Part shown: positions 37,463 to 49,097 of the stretch, one piece after another
Numbering within the stretch: position 1 is the first letter of the stretch
Layout of the letters: the number at the start of each line of letters is the position of its first letter
Source: Gracilaria domingensis
Taxonomy: Eukaryota > Rhodophyta > Florideophyceae > Gracilariales > Gracilariaceae
Reading direction: 5' to 3'
NCBI GenBank assembly: GCA_022539475.1
Contig: VCMS01000131.1
Location: 81,727-145,726 of the forward strand
DNA: 64,000 nt
Translations under genes and position numbers: made by a program
Notes under the pieces: model-generated
Told to the model about the DNA's origin: nothing
Database searches by the model: none
The model's input: only the letters and a program-made list of their open reading frames with translations

Positions 37463-39490
37463 ATGTCATCCCGTCGCAGGAGTGGCGCTCCGCGTGCTGC
37501 TTCTGTGCCCGGTTCGTCCGGATTGCCGTCAAGTCTGCCTCCTCTGCCGAAGGACACCCTCGAGGTCTCCGGTAATAGCGCTCCGGAACCGGCTTCCCTG
37601 GGTCTCCGTTCTGATAACGGGGCCCCATTCACTCGAGGGCCAACTGAAACCGCACCTGCGGAAACCGCAACTGCGGCTGATTCCGCCGCAGCGGTTGACG
37701 TTATGTCGTGGCGGTCCGAAGAGTACACCCTCCTTGAATTAGAGGCTCAGGTTCGCATCCTGCAAAACTCCCAAGTGGGCCTCATCCGGGATATTACGAA
37801 ACTCCTGCAACGGCTGGATGAAGCCGGTGTCCGGGATGTTTCGAGCGACGTCCGCGTTTTACGGTTTGATGTCAACCAGATCATGGAACACCGACAAGTG
37901 TCAGCTGCCCTGCACGAGCAGGCTTCCGCGCGCCTGGACCGCTTGGCTACCCGTCTGGAGACGGTCGAACAAATCATCATTTCTGATGCTACTGTGGCCG
38001 GAGCCCCAGTTTCCGAAGGTTCTCGGCATTCGCACCGCTCCCGGGGTCGCCCGGCTAAGGAGAAGAAGGTTAAGTTGGAACCTGATTCGTCTTCTTCGTC
38101 CTCTTCAGAAGAAGAAGCCCAAAATCTGGGATCTTCATCCGACTCGTCGGATAGCGAGAACGATCGCTGTCGCCAGCGTGCTTCCCGTTCGCGGGCTACT
38201 GAAGCCACTTCTGGTGTTGCACCAGGCCGTACGAAAAGGCGGAGACTCCTTGGATTGAAGAAATTGAAGCCGACGAATCTACTGTATCGAAAGTTTCTGT
38301 CGTACCGATATTACCGGCTTGAAGACACGACGCCTCAGAGGACCCCACGTGGGACCGGCAAAGTGCAAAATCATCTCCGAGAAATGGAGCTCACGCTAAA
38401 GCCCCACAAGTTCTCTGGGGAAGATCCAATTCTTGTCTTGGATTTTCTTGGCCGCTTCGTGGCGGAAGCCGATGTACTTCGGATGAGTGAGGCACAGGCC
38501 TACAATGCGCTGCCGTACTTTTTGACGGGCATAGCCGAAGATCAATTCAATTCGGTTCGTGGGTTGTCTCGCGCCTCCGAAGGAGGAGTTTCGTGCGGGC
38601 CGGAAGCGGTGCAATATCTTCTGCGCTCTTACGCGACAGGCAATGCGATACAGGGTGCTATACTCGCGCTGCGAGACACGAAGCAAGGGGCCGACGAGTC
38701 GGACACTGTTTGTTCCACACGCCTCAACAAGGCTTTCCGCAGAAGTGGCAACGTGTTCTCCGCAGCTGAGCGGTGTAGGATGTTTGTTGATGGCCTAGAT
38801 CGTTCGATCAAGACGCTGGTAGCCCGTTATCGGGAGAATAAACGCCGGATTACCTATCTGGAACTCGTACAATTTGCCCAAGCTGAGGGTGATACAGCTC
38901 GCGCACGCGCTGGTGTCAAGACGCACACGCGCCGCCTCCTTCATGTAGAAGGCTGGGACTCTTCTTTGCCTCTATCACGAGTTTCGATTCAACGAGGTTA
39001 CGCTATCCTACACCTGTTACAGGACAATGGTTCAATGCCGAGTTCGGAACTGCCGTCAACAACGGAGCCGTCTACAGTCGAGGTGGACCCGGTTTTGTAC
39101 GCCGGCCAACACGTTCCGGCTTTGCACGTGCCACATTCTGGTGAATATCGCAGTCAAAGCCCTGGTTGGAGGGATCCCTATCCTCCACCACAGGAGCGCC
39201 GTCAACCGAATCCGGATCTTCTCCGGCACCTTATTTGCGACACCTGTTACAGGCATGGACACATCGCTCCGAATTGTTTAGTGCCCATACGGGATATAGC
39301 GAAGATCGTGCCTCAGTATGAGTCGTTGACGCCCACCGAGCGGGAACGCGTTCCCGACAAATCGTACCTTCGTGCGAAGGCGGAGACTCAGCCTGGAAGC
39401 CAGGAAACGGTGCCATCGAATGGTGGAACTGTAGCGGCTCCTGCGGAATCGAAACCTGCGCAGATTGGCGGCGAAGCTCAGAAAAACTGA
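37463..39490 (+). CDS. Gag polyprotein of element A (intact)
   Basis: 675 residues, ATG at 37463. The N-terminal part is disordered and S/E-rich with a coiled-coil-like helix (LELEAQVRILQNSQVGLIRD). The capsid-like core follows LKPTNLLYRKFLSYRYYRL and includes FSGEDPILVLDFLGRFVAEA, typical of Ty3/Gypsy gag. A canonical CCHC zinc knuckle CDTCYRHGHIAPNC lies near residue 595. The -1 frame downstream of the gag stop stays open for about 180 nt, as expected for gag-pol frameshifting. Close relative of the gag of B, different from C and D. Confidence 0.85.
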   Translation: MSSRRRSGAPRAASVPGSSGLPSSLPPLPKDTLEVSGNSAPEPASLGLRSDNGAPFTRGPTETAPAETATAADSAAAVDVMSWRSEEYTLLELEAQVRILQNSQVGLIRDITKLLQRLDEAGVRDVSSDVRVLRFDVNQIMEHRQVSAALHEQASARLDRLATRLETVEQIIISDATVAGAPVSEGSRHSHRSRGRPAKEKKVKLEPDSSSSSSSEEEAQNLGSSSDSSDSENDRCRQRASRSRATEATSGVAPGRTKRRRLLGLKKLKPTNLLYRKFLSYRYYRLEDTTPQRTPRGTGKVQNHLREMELTLKPHKFSGEDPILVLDFLGRFVAEADVLRMSEAQAYNALPYFLTGIAEDQFNSVRGLSRASEGGVSCGPEAVQYLLRSYATGNAIQGAILALRDTKQGADESDTVCSTRLNKAFRRSGNVFSAAERCRMFVDGLDRSIKTLVARYRENKRRITYLELVQFAQAEGDTARARAGVKTHTRRLLHVEGWDSSLPLSRVSIQRGYAILHLLQDNGSMPSSELPSTTEPSTVEVDPVLYAGQHVPALHVPHSGEYRSQSPGWRDPYPPPQERRQPNPDLLRHLICDTCYRHGHIAPNCLVPIRDIAKIVPQYESLTPTERERVPDKSYLRAKAETQPGSQETVPSNGGTVAAPAESKPAQIGGEAQKN

Positions 39491-39701
39491 GCGTGGGAGC
39501 CTCCAGCAATGGAGAGGGGCTCCCAGCGACGGGGTTTAGTGCGCCTGAGGCAGAGAAGCCTCGCTCCCGGGTCACAATCCTTTCGAGAAAGATGGCCACT
39601 ACAGACGTGGACTCTGAGCACCTTGGTGTCTTGCGTCGCCCGTGGATACGGTCTAAGAACAGCCTGTTCAGCTGAGCCGGTCCCCGAATAGAGTCCTGCT
39701 C

Positions 39702-40748
39702 ATGGCGAAACGAAACTACAAAGTTTACGCCGACCTAGGGGTTTCCGACCAGTATATGGTTCGGCAGTTGTCAGTGCTCGATACAGGAGCTGGGCCAAAC
39801 TTTTTGGTTGAGTCTATGATTCCGCCGCACCTGCCGTATTGCGTTCGTGCGGTGCCGCATATTGATATCGCGGATGCGAATAATCGGCCACTTTCGACTG
39901 TGGGAGTGATAGACCTGCTCGTCAGGCTTGGACGCTACGTGGTGAAGCTCGATTTCTTGGTTTGCAAGCAGCTCGCTGCGCCGCTTATACTCGGATGTGA
40001 CTACTGTGACTGCTTTGTCGAATCAATTCGACCGCGGCGAAGAACCATCGAAATGGCAGATGGCACCACTGTACCGATCGTGCGGCGTCCCCTTCGACGG
40101 GCTTTGAAGAAGCAAGTTCCTTTGCCTGCTGCGCAGGAGCCTGCCACTGATGAACGGAAGTCTACGAAACTCCGAGTTGCTCTGTCTCTTTGCATTCCGC
40201 CCGAATCGCAGGTCTGGGTTACTGTAACATCTCCACAATGTAGCTTACAAACGGTGCAACCGTTGCCTGCGTTGCAGGAGAAGCATCAGCTCGCCCAGGC
40301 TAACGGGATTGTTTTTGTTGAACCCGAGAAGCCTTTTCAGGTGTTCGTTGCAAACTTCAGCCGGTTTCCTCAACGGTTGGTCAGAATCCAAGTTATTGGA
40401 TCATTGCTTCCGCACCCTACGGCTATAGTGCCTACTCAGGTTTCTTTGGCCGAAGTTCTCGGTATCCTCGAAGCTGAGGAGGGGGAGGCGGAACAGACCA
40501 ATTCCGAACCGAATATTGGACCAAACAGTTCGGCGGGAGATGCTACGCCGACCTCGTCGGATGCGAATGACCGCAGCCTGTCGAAGGAAGCAAGGCCGAC
40601 CTCGTCGGACAATAATAAGAAGAACCTGAGTGCTGCTGACACGAAGGATAAGGGAGTACAGGCACTGGAGTCTCTGGATCTTGAACATGTCCGAGAGACT
40701 CAGCGCGATAAATTGCGCCACATGCTCGAAGATTTCACGCCCATGTGA
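39702..40748 (+). CDS. Aspartic protease region of element A pol (ends at a nonsense change)
   Basis: Contains the catalytic LDTGAGPNF motif about 28 residues in, flap and ILGCDYCD segments, then a linker with two T/A/S-rich repeats. It ends with TGA at 40746-40748 where related pol proteins have Trp (MW then DGxLG). The RT frame continues in phase after it, so the stop is a mutation, not a natural end. Confidence 0.8.
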   Translation: MAKRNYKVYADLGVSDQYMVRQLSVLDTGAGPNFLVESMIPPHLPYCVRAVPHIDIADANNRPLSTVGVIDLLVRLGRYVVKLDFLVCKQLAAPLILGCDYCDCFVESIRPRRRTIEMADGTTVPIVRRPLRRALKKQVPLPAAQEPATDERKSTKLRVALSLCIPPESQVWVTVTSPQCSLQTVQPLPALQEKHQLAQANGIVFVEPEKPFQVFVANFSRFPQRLVRIQVIGSLLPHPTAIVPTQVSLAEVLGILEAEEGEAEQTNSEPNIGPNSSAGDATPTSSDANDRSLSKEARPTSSDNNKKNLSAADTKDKGVQALESLDLEHVRETQRDKLRHMLEDFTPM

Positions 40749-43440
40749 AATGACACACTCGGTAAGATTGGAATAGCCGAACATCGGATCGATCTAATGC
40801 CGAACACACTGCCAATCTCACAGCATCCTTACAGGGCAGGACCGACAGCTCTGAAAGAAGAAAAAGCTCAAGTTGAGAAAATGCTCCGCGCTGGAGTTAT
40901 CGAGCCGGCTCAGTCACCTTGGGCATCGCCGCGGGTGCTTGCGCCCAAAGCTGGTGGGTCTTGGCGATCTTGCATCGATTAGCGCAAGCTGAACACGGCC
41001 ACGGTCAAGGATGTATATCCTATCCCACGAATGGAAGAATGTATCGATTCGTTCGGCGACGCGAAAGTTTTCACAACCTTACAAGCGAATTGGGGCTATT
41101 GGCAAGTTCCGGTGAAGGCCGAAGATCGTGACAAGACAGCCTTCGTTTGTCATGAAGGATTGTACTGATTCAATCGGATGCCCTTTGGGTTAACGAACGC
41201 GCCAGCCACATTTCAGAGAGCTGTGGATATTTTGCTCGTCCGCTGCAAGTCGAAGACTTGCCTGGTTTACCTGGACGACATCATTGTCTACTCCAGCAAC
41301 CTGGACGAGCACTTGACCCACGTACGGGATGTGATGCGAATCCTACGCGATGCAGGCATTACGCTCAAGCTCAAGATTTCGTTCTTCACCGGAACCGTCA
41401 GGTATCTCGGCCACGTTATCCGTCCGGGACGGCTGTCGATAGACGAAGTTCGTGTGAAATCCCTCAAAGAGGCTAAGCATCTGCGGACGCAGACTGAACT
41501 CCGATATTTCCTCGGCTTGTGTAATGTTTATCACCGCTTCATACCGAACTTTGTGGACAATGCGGCCCCATTGAATGAGCTCCTCCGCAAAGGCAGCCAG
41601 TCAACCCGGAAGAATTCGACGACCGCAAGGCTGCGGCTTTCTCGTCGCTCGGACGCGGTGACATCGCCACCTGTTTTATCCTTACCTAGGGCCGGTTTGC
41701 CGAATGCCATCGATACGGATGCGAGCGACTACCAAGTTGGCTGTGCACTGTTCCAGACCACCGAAGATGGCGAGCGATTGCCAATTGGGTATTGGTCAAG
41801 AAGACTCAACGTCACAAAAGGAATTACTCAGTATCCGAGAAGGAGTGCTTGGCAGTTGTCTGGGCATTACAGACACTGCGGCCCTATCTCATGGGAACTC
41901 GCTTCATTGTTCATACCGATGATTCGGCCTTACGCTGGCTACTCTCTATAGCAGAGCCATCTGGCCGCTTGATGCGGTAGAGACTTCGCTTGTCGGAATT
42001 CAACTTTGAAATTCGCTACAAGAAAGGACTCCTGAACACCCAGGCTGATGCACTATCCCGCTTAGAAACAGCGGCTGAAGCCGTGCCAGTCAATGATCTG
42101 GAGATACCGTGCTTCCTTGCGGAGGACGGCAGGAGCGATGACGATGAAGATTCGGAAGGATGGGACATCTACGATGCTGTTTAGCCGTGTCAGACACGCG
42201 GCCAGAATCGATTTCTTTCGTACCGATCAAGCCGGAAGAACTCATCCAGGAACAGCACACGGACCGTTTTTGTACGGAGATTGGTAGCCGTTTGAACGGC
42301 GGAGCACGGCTGCTTTTCGTCGAGAACAACCAAGAATTCCTCATCCGAACTGTCGGACACAGGCCACAGATTGTGGTTCCGCACTCATTTCAGTCACGAG
42401 TACTGCATCTGTCGCACTATGCGAAGCACTCAGCACACTCTGGTGTCAGAAAGTTGTACTACAGCTAGAGGAACGACTTCTACTGGCCAGCGATGGCTTT
42501 CGATGCGTATGCCACTGTTCGTGGATGTTCTGATTGCGCAAAGACCGGCGTCAAACTGCGGAGGTATTCCAAGAAGTTGGTACTTTTTCCCGCTAGGGCT
42601 CCACTCGAATTCGTGGCTATTGACTTCCTGGGTGAGTTTATTCGCACTCGCCAGGGAAACCGGTGTCTACTTGTGATCACCGACCGCTTTTCTCAGCTGG
42701 TACGGACTGTGTCTTTGAAGAAGGTTACCGCCAGTGCTCTGGCCTAAGCTTTCGTTACACACTGTTCTTTTGTCTGCGGACCGCCGATTGATTTGCTATC
42801 GGACAATGGACCGCAGTTTGCGGCTAAGTTCTTTCAGGACGTCTGTCGCATCTTGCGGATCCAAAACTGGTTCACGACAACATATCATCCCCAGAGTAAT
42901 GGGCAGGTTGAACGCTTTAACCGCACAATGCTCAATTCATTACGGACGTTCGTTGCCGAGCATCCGTCGGAATGGGATCAATACACCGATGCGGTGACAT
43001 ATGCCTACAATACGCAGGTTCATCGCACTACTCAGATCTCGCCGTTCGAGCTTGTGCTATCACACGTTCCACCTTCGGTGGCTATCAAACCCCAGCCAAT
43101 TTTTGAATAAGTCTCCGTCACCACGTGTGCACAGAGACGGCTGGAAGGACTGGCTCAAGAACATCATTCCTACAGTGAGGCAGAACATTGAGAAGGCAAA
43201 GGCCGCGTACAAGCGAAATTTTGACGCCAGAGTGCGCAAACATGCCCCTCAGATCAGGGAAGGTAGCTACGTCTTCCTACGGAAGGAATACTACAATCCC
43301 GAGAAGGAGAAGCGCCACAAGCTGTCTCCTGTCGCAGATGGTCCCTAACGGGTCATTTCAGTTACCGACACTACGGTTGTCTTTCACATCAATGGAGATC
43401 ACGAGCGTTTTTCGCGGGATCGCGTAACGCCTGCACCAAC
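40749..43440 (+). pseudogene. Decayed RT, RNase H and integrase of element A
   Basis: RT: VIEPAQSPWASPRV, PFGLTNAPATFQRA and the catalytic VYLDDIIVYSS are present. RNase [18 protein letters not shown] and [16 protein letters not shown]. Integrase: CSDCAKTG zinc part, VAIDFLGEF, LLSDNGPQF and SNGQVERFNR (the D, D, E residues). In-frame stops at 40980, 41166, 41978, 42466, 42745 and 43346, and frame changes near 41,590-41,640, 41,810, 42,170 and 43,107 (one extra T in a run) disable it. High identity to the integrase pieces in element B. Confidence 0.85.
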
Positions 43441-44992
43441 TCCTGCCTTTCAAGAAACGCAACCGGAAACGCCAGATACCACTACGCCTACTGTAGAACA
43501 AGCCGCCGAAGCAGGAGCGCGCACGTTGTCAGTAGCCGCCTCCTAACCGCGGACTTGCTGATTTGCCGGATAAGCCGGAATCTCCCGAGTCAGTCTCTGC
43601 TGCCGCTCATGTACGCACGCGGATATTGGCCCCTCCAGGGATACTAACTACCGCCCCCGACGCTCCAACTGAGGAGGAGGAGCAGACAGATCGCTCGTCG
43701 TCGTTGTCACCGTCGTCGAATTGCCTTCGCAGGCCTCTGTCCCGCCGCAGCACGCGCTGACGCAGGAAAAGCAGCCGGAGGTCCGAAGCGAAGTGACTGA
43801 CCCGCAGTTATCGCGAAAGCCTGAAAAAGAACGCACTGCTTCGGTGGAACACGAAGCCGGAAAACCAGAAGAACACCAGGATGTATCTGCTGCAGACGCC
43901 GCCGCTTCGCCCGCGGATAGTACTTTATTGCCGTCACAGACGGAGGGACAGGAGCCTGCCACAGCTGTGCAGCGTAAAACCGGCACTCCAGAAAAGGGTG
44001 CGGTAAACACCGCAACAGCCCCGTCGAACGCCGAAAATAATTGGTTTTCGCAGCCGGAGACCGACAGGGGTAGCGCACTTGCGCAGAAGAAAGCCGGAAG
44101 TCCGGAAGAAAAGTTAGTCAAAAGAAACCGTGCTGTTACGGCAGACCCGAATTCGGGAGATCTCAGTGAAGCATCGAGTGATGAAGCCGTTGAAAACACG
44201 GAGGAAACCGCCGATACGGCTGGCCGATACGCCAGAGTAAGTGGGAAGCAGCAAAACGCTGCATGCGCGCACACAACGCGCCAAGTGTCTGGCTTCGCCG
44301 GCGATCCGCCTCCAGTGGAAGATGACAGCACACGAGCCGGACACGTGCCTGCTGTAAGGCTTGCGGCCGCCGAAAACGAAAATTCTGAATTCTAATCGGC
44401 AGCGCACAGCCGTGCAACGGCGCAGGCCCCACCACCAGCAGTGAGTGGCGAAACGCCGCCACGGCGCGCACAACAGCACCACTCTCTGGCGCACTGCAAT
44501 GCGGACCGTTCACTCTCACAACGGGAGACCTCGCCGAAACGCCGGAAGCTCGCTGTTCGAGAAGACCAAAGTAAAGTCACAGCCCGACAACACGGGAAGG
44601 AAAGCCAGAAATCTGAAATCCTGAACGTCAGAAACACACAATCGTCATTAGGACCACCTGGCGTACAGAACGCACTGCCGTCAGGACGTACGCCGTTTGG
44701 CAACGACGCCCGCGACGGGAAAGCAATCAACGACACCTCAGAAGAGGACACACTAACCGAACCGCACACTGAGTGGCGTGTCCTCGACAGGGAGTACGTT
44801 ATGGACCGTCTGATTAGTCACGGCTACGCCTCTGATGGAGAGCTATTGTATCGAGTCCGTTGGTACGGCTGTCCCTCGTCGATGAACACACGTGAGCCTA
44901 TCGAGCATTTGTCTCGCTCTAAGGTCCTACAGTACCACCTTCGCACACGGACACAGATACCTGCTACGCTTGACAAAGCCCAAGTGGGTTGA
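43441..44992 (+). pseudogene. Disordered extension and chromodomain of element A
   Basis: About 430 codons of S/E/A/T/P-rich sequence in broken frames (stops at 43,758 in one frame and 44,393 in another), ending in a recognisable chromodomain: WRVLDREYVMDRLISHGYAS, LLYRVRWYGCPSSMNTREPIEHL. The long spacer between integrase and chromodomain is unusual. In chromoviruses the chromodomain guides integration into marked chromatin. Confidence 0.75.
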
Positions 44993-45213
44993 CCACCCAC
45001 AACTGGTGAGATATGCCGTCTCAGACGGAAAATGCCACTTCACGCGGATGCAACCACGTTAATATCAACATGCCGCTCTATGCGAAAAGCTTTTGCTGAA
45101 CAGACAAGCCGCAAAACGCGGAAGCTATTTACAGTGGAGGAGAAGATGAAGAAGAGAGAAGCCTAAGAAGAAGGAGAAGAAGCCAGGACACTGGAAGGAA
45201 GACTAAGAAGTTT

Positions 45214-45955
45214 TATCGCTACAGCGGCCTCTGCGGAAAGTTAGCTCTCTCCTGTAGGCCACTCGCAACAGCCTCGAACGAGGCATTGCCCCCTGAGAAG
45301 GGGGAGAACAAGAAGAAAATTTTGAGCCAAGCCAGCAAGGCTGGAGAAGTTTACCTCTAACTAATGAGTTTGCCCCTCATCATCGGGGTCTAATACGGAC
45401 TACTGTAGCCCGTCAGGGATCTCGAGCCGGAGAATTACGCGCCGGACGGCGCAGCACCTGGGGTGCCCCCACTACCAGGAGCCCCGGAGAAGCGCTGTGC
45501 CGCCAGCGCTTGCAATTCCGACTCGTCGGTCACAGTATCGGGAACGGGCACTCCCACCTCTCGAAGGAAGTCGCGAATGACTGCCGCTCGCAGAGAAAGA
45601 GAGGAACTGCCGCCCCCGGCGGATGCTACGTCCTGAGTGTAGAGCAATCGCGATTTCGCGTTTGTGACGTGTTCCGTCTCATAACCCCTCGGCTTCCCGA
45701 GTTGCCTCTACAGCAAGGTTATGAATTTAGGTAGCGTTCTGACACCATATGGCATGGTAGCACCCGATGATTTTGATGGATTGGTAACTGGTTGTGGCAA
45801 TGGATCGCGTGTACGCGTGTATGGATTGGCTCTGTTACAGAGAAAATTGGATTGGTTATTAGAATTGGTGGCCGCCAAGGCTGTTCTGCACAAGTGCAAC
45901 ACGTATGTGGCTCTGCCGTATTTGGCACTACTTCGTTTAATTATTTAGTTTAATT
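45214..45955. other. Unassigned sequence between elements A and B
   Basis: 742 nt where the 3' LTR of A should lie, but it does not match the putative 5' LTR by eye. A minus-strand frame (45435-45647) with SLSLRAAVIRDFLREVGV looks peptide-like but has no family. May be remains of another element. Confidence 0.35.
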
Positions 45956-46617
45956 TGTAAAAACCTACTTAGGTGGTGGCGACCCCGCCGTCACCACCAC
46001 AAAGTGAAATCAACCTTGTCCGCAGCTCTGACTTGAGCGCCTGCGCGTAGTACAAAACTCCGCGAGAAGGGTCACCGCGTACGATTTCGCTGATTTCATC
46101 CCCAAGGGATCACTCAGATACCCTGATCTAACACTCTGGTTGTCTTCGGACTGTGTTCGACATTTACTTGCAGGTCTCTGCTACTCTGGTGTTCAGATAT
46201 TGTATCGACTCTGTATAGAGGTCTGCCGCGTGGGCTCAATACACATCGTCACCCTCGGCCCGGGTCTGTTGCCGCTTGTCGCACGACCCCACCCTCGGGT
46301 TTGTCCCTTTTCTTTTTCTCTCCTTTCCCCTTTTTTCCATCTTTTTCCCTATCTTTTCCCTCTTTTTCGAGGCACCCCGTCGACCTGGGTTCCTCCCCTT
46401 TCGCCTCCGATCAGAGATCTCCGACTCTCGGACGTTTGCGTACAGATTTCTTCATGGCGATTCCCGCCGTCACCTCCGTGGTATTTCCGAAATCTGGGCG
46501 GTTTTACAGCCGCGCTATCCGTATACGGAGGGCTGTTCTGCTCAGTCTACGTCCCAAGAGAGCAAGGATTCGAGCACCTTGAATTTCAATTCTCCCAACT
46601 GGGATTTGCACTACAAG

Positions 46618-46635
46618 TGGTCTCCCGACTTGGAA
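46618..46635 (+). promoter_or_regulatory. Putative primer-binding site, element B
   Basis: TGGTCTCCCGACTTGGAA, two nt after a CA that would end the 5' LTR. Same site as in A, C and D. Confidence 0.55.
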
Positions 46636-46815
46636 GGGATTTGTTGTTGAAGTGATTCCGATTTGGAAGTTTTCTGACTTGGAATTTTGGAGTTGATAGT
46701 GGGTTGATCCTTGAACAGGAGATTTGGTTGTTTGGAACACTGGTCTACAGTTATCTCGTGTTCATTGTTTGCTTTCCGCTCTTGGAAAATATCGAGATCG
46801 ATTATATCGGTTACG

Positions 46816-47836
46816 ATGTCATCCCGTGATCAGGAATCTCGGACTACTACCAATCGCCCCGCGAGAGGTCAACCTGCAGTACCGCCTGCTGCGTCGCGAT
46901 CCAGGCTGTCAGTCCCTGAAGATCTCGTACGAGATGAACCGGTTCCGGTAACCCGAAGAGCACCCTCGGTTGCGTCTGCGCCATTGGCGATCGCTGCTAC
47001 AGCGGAAGCTCCCCCTGTTGTGGAAACGCCGTCTGCGGCTCAGCCAACTGGCACTGGCTCACCAGAATTTAACCCCTTGGAGGCGCAACTCAGAGTGAGT
47101 CAAATCGCTCAGAGTTCCCTCTTCGAGGATGTCCAGTCTCTTCGTAGGAAACTGGATGAGGCCCATCTTAGGGACGTATCAGAAGACATACGTCTTCTGC
47201 GACGTGACGTAAATTCAATTCTGGAAAATCTGGGTTCCCCAGCAACGTTTGTCGAAACGTATCGCTCCTTCATGGAGGAATCTCGTGAGGAAATGAACCG
47301 TTTCCGTGTCCGTTTGAACTCCCTTGAGGAAATCATCCGTATGGATACGGCGGTTAACGCGAGAGATGTAGAAGATGAAGGCTCGAAGCATTCGACACAC
47401 CGTTCGCCGGTTAAGGGACTAAGAAGGTCCAAGAAGGAAGTCCGTCACAATTCGGATTCGTCGAGTACTGACTCAAGCAATGGCTCTGTGAAGTCGTCGT
47501 CCGACTCGTCCGACGGCGAGAACGATGGTCGTCGACACCGCACGCCGTCACGTGGTACAAAGTCGAGAGCGACGCAAGCCACTCGAGGGGCTATTCGCAC
47601 CCGTGAGAAGGGTAGGCGCCATCTTGGCTTAAAAGAGTTGAAACCAACGAATCCTTTATACAGGAAGCTGCTTTCCTATAGATATTACCGATTGGACGAT
47701 TCGTCGTCTGACCGCGGTTCACGAAGCACCTGTAAGGTTAAAGACTACATCAAGCGATTATACATCGTTATGCAAAAGAAATCGGATGGCGAAGACCCAA
47801 TCGTGGTGTTAGACTTTCTTGTCCGGTTCGTTTGGG
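46816..47836 (+). pseudogene. Truncated gag of element B fused to integrase
   Basis: ATG at 46816 gives MSSRDQESRT onwards, parallel to the gag of A: coiled-coil segment (LFEDVQSLRRKLDEAHLRDV), S/D-rich tract, LKELKPTNPLYRKLLSYRYYRL, then VVLDFLVRFV. At about 47,837 it jumps, in frame, into integrase (DICRILRMQNWF). The junction shares TTCAGGA with the integrase source sequence, suggesting a microhomology-type deletion of about 4 kb. Confidence 0.75.
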
Positions 47837-48159
47837 TTCAGGACATCTGTCGCATCTTGCGGATGCAAAACTGGTTCACGACAACATATCATCCCCAGAG
47901 TAATGGGCAGGTTGAACGCTTTAACCGCACAATGCTCAATTCATTACGGACGTTCGTTGCCGAGCATCCGTCGGAATGGGATCAATACATCGATGCGGTG
48001 ACATATGCCTACAATACGCAGGTTCATCGCACTACTCAGTACGGACATGCTTTTGCAGAAGGTTACCGCCATTGCGGTCGCCCAAACTTTCGTTACATAC
48101 TGGTTTTTTGTCTACGGACCGCCGATTTATTTGCTATCAGATAATGGACCGCAGTTTGA
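47837..48159 (+). pseudogene. Two direct integrase fragments in swapped order, element B
   Basis: First comes the part with YHPQSNGQVERFNR to VHRTTQ, then the part that should precede it, AVAQTFVTYWFFVYGPP to LLSDNGPQF. The first fragment is nearly identical to 42,840-43,035 in element A. Confidence 0.75.
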
Positions 48160-48815
48160 CTCAGTGGTATCCGGCGTTTCCGGTTGCGTTCCCTGAGAAG
48201 CAGGCGTTGGTGCAGGCGTTACGCGACCCCGCGAAAAACGCTCGTGCTCTCCCTTGATGTCAAGGACAACCGTAGTGTCGGTAACTGAAATGACCCGGTA
48301 GGGACCATCCGCGATAGGAGATAGCTTGTGGCGCTCCCCCTTCTCGGGATTGTAGTATTCCTTCTGTAAGAGGACGTAGCTACCTTCCCTGATCTGAGGG
48401 GCATGTTTGCGCACTCTGGCGTCAAAATTTCGCTTGTACGCAGCCTTTGCCTTCTCGATGTTCTGCCTAACTGTAGGAATGATGTTCTTGAGCCAGTCCT
48501 TCCAGCCGTCCCTGTGCACACGTGGTGGCGGAGACTTATTCAAAATTGGCTGGGGTTTGATAGCCACCGAAGGTGGAACGTGTGATAGCACAAGCTCGAA
48601 CGGCGAGATCTGAGTAGTGCGATGAACCTGCGTATTGTAGGCATATGTCACCGCATCGGTGTATTGATCCCATTCCGACGGATGCTCGGCAACGAACGTC
48701 CGTAATGAATTGAGCATTTTGCGGTTAAAGCGTTCAACCTGCCCATTACTCTGGGGATGATATGTTGTCGTGAACCAGTTTTGGATCCGCAAGATGCGAC
48801 AGAGGTCCTGAAAGC
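48160..48815 (-). pseudogene. Inverted integrase segment in element B
   Basis: On the minus strand the frame reads DLCRILRIQNWF, SNGQVERFNR, VHRTTQISPFELVLSHVPP, then the C-terminal integrase region (YVLLQKEYYNPEKG, YRVISVTDTTVVLDI). It has no stops and is closely similar to 42,838-43,490 in element A, including the one-base length difference in the T run that breaks A. Together with 47,837-48,040 it makes an inverted repeat of about 200 bp. Confidence 0.8.
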
Positions 48816-48863
48816 AGTGTTGAAGCAAACCTCGTAAGGTGTTCTCATAGTCTGAGTATTTCA

Positions 48864-49097
48864 ATGGTTAATCCAGAAACGGATGTTTACCCGCAGGAGT
48901 ATGTCGTCGACCGAGTTGTGCAGCATGTCGCAGGTCCCGATGGGAGGTTCCGTTATCAAATCCGTTGGCGTGGATACTCTTCTGAAGAGGATACGTATGA
49001 ACCAATTGAGCATCTACCTCGCTCAAAGGTAATCGTCTATCACCGGCGTTCGCGTACAGCTCTTCCTCAATATCTGGACTGTGCACAGGTGGGGTAA
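48864..49097 (+). pseudogene. Chromodomain fragment of element B
   Basis: VDRVVQHVAGPDGRFRYQIR, RGYSSEEDTYEPIEHLPRSK: a full chromodomain pattern with the aromatic residues present, but cut off from its integrase by the rearrangement. Confidence 0.75.

Larger units (their letters stand above)
36568..45213 (+). mobile_element. Chromovirus (Ty3/Gypsy) element A, decayed pol
   Basis: Order of parts: putative 5' LTR (about 36,568-37,298, beginning TGTAGAAAC), primer-binding site, gag, protease, decayed RT-RNase H-integrase, long disordered extension, chromodomain, and a purine-rich tract (about 45,134-45,213) where a 3' LTR would be expected. The 3' LTR is not recognisable by eye. Limits are estimates. 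Confidence 0.75.
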
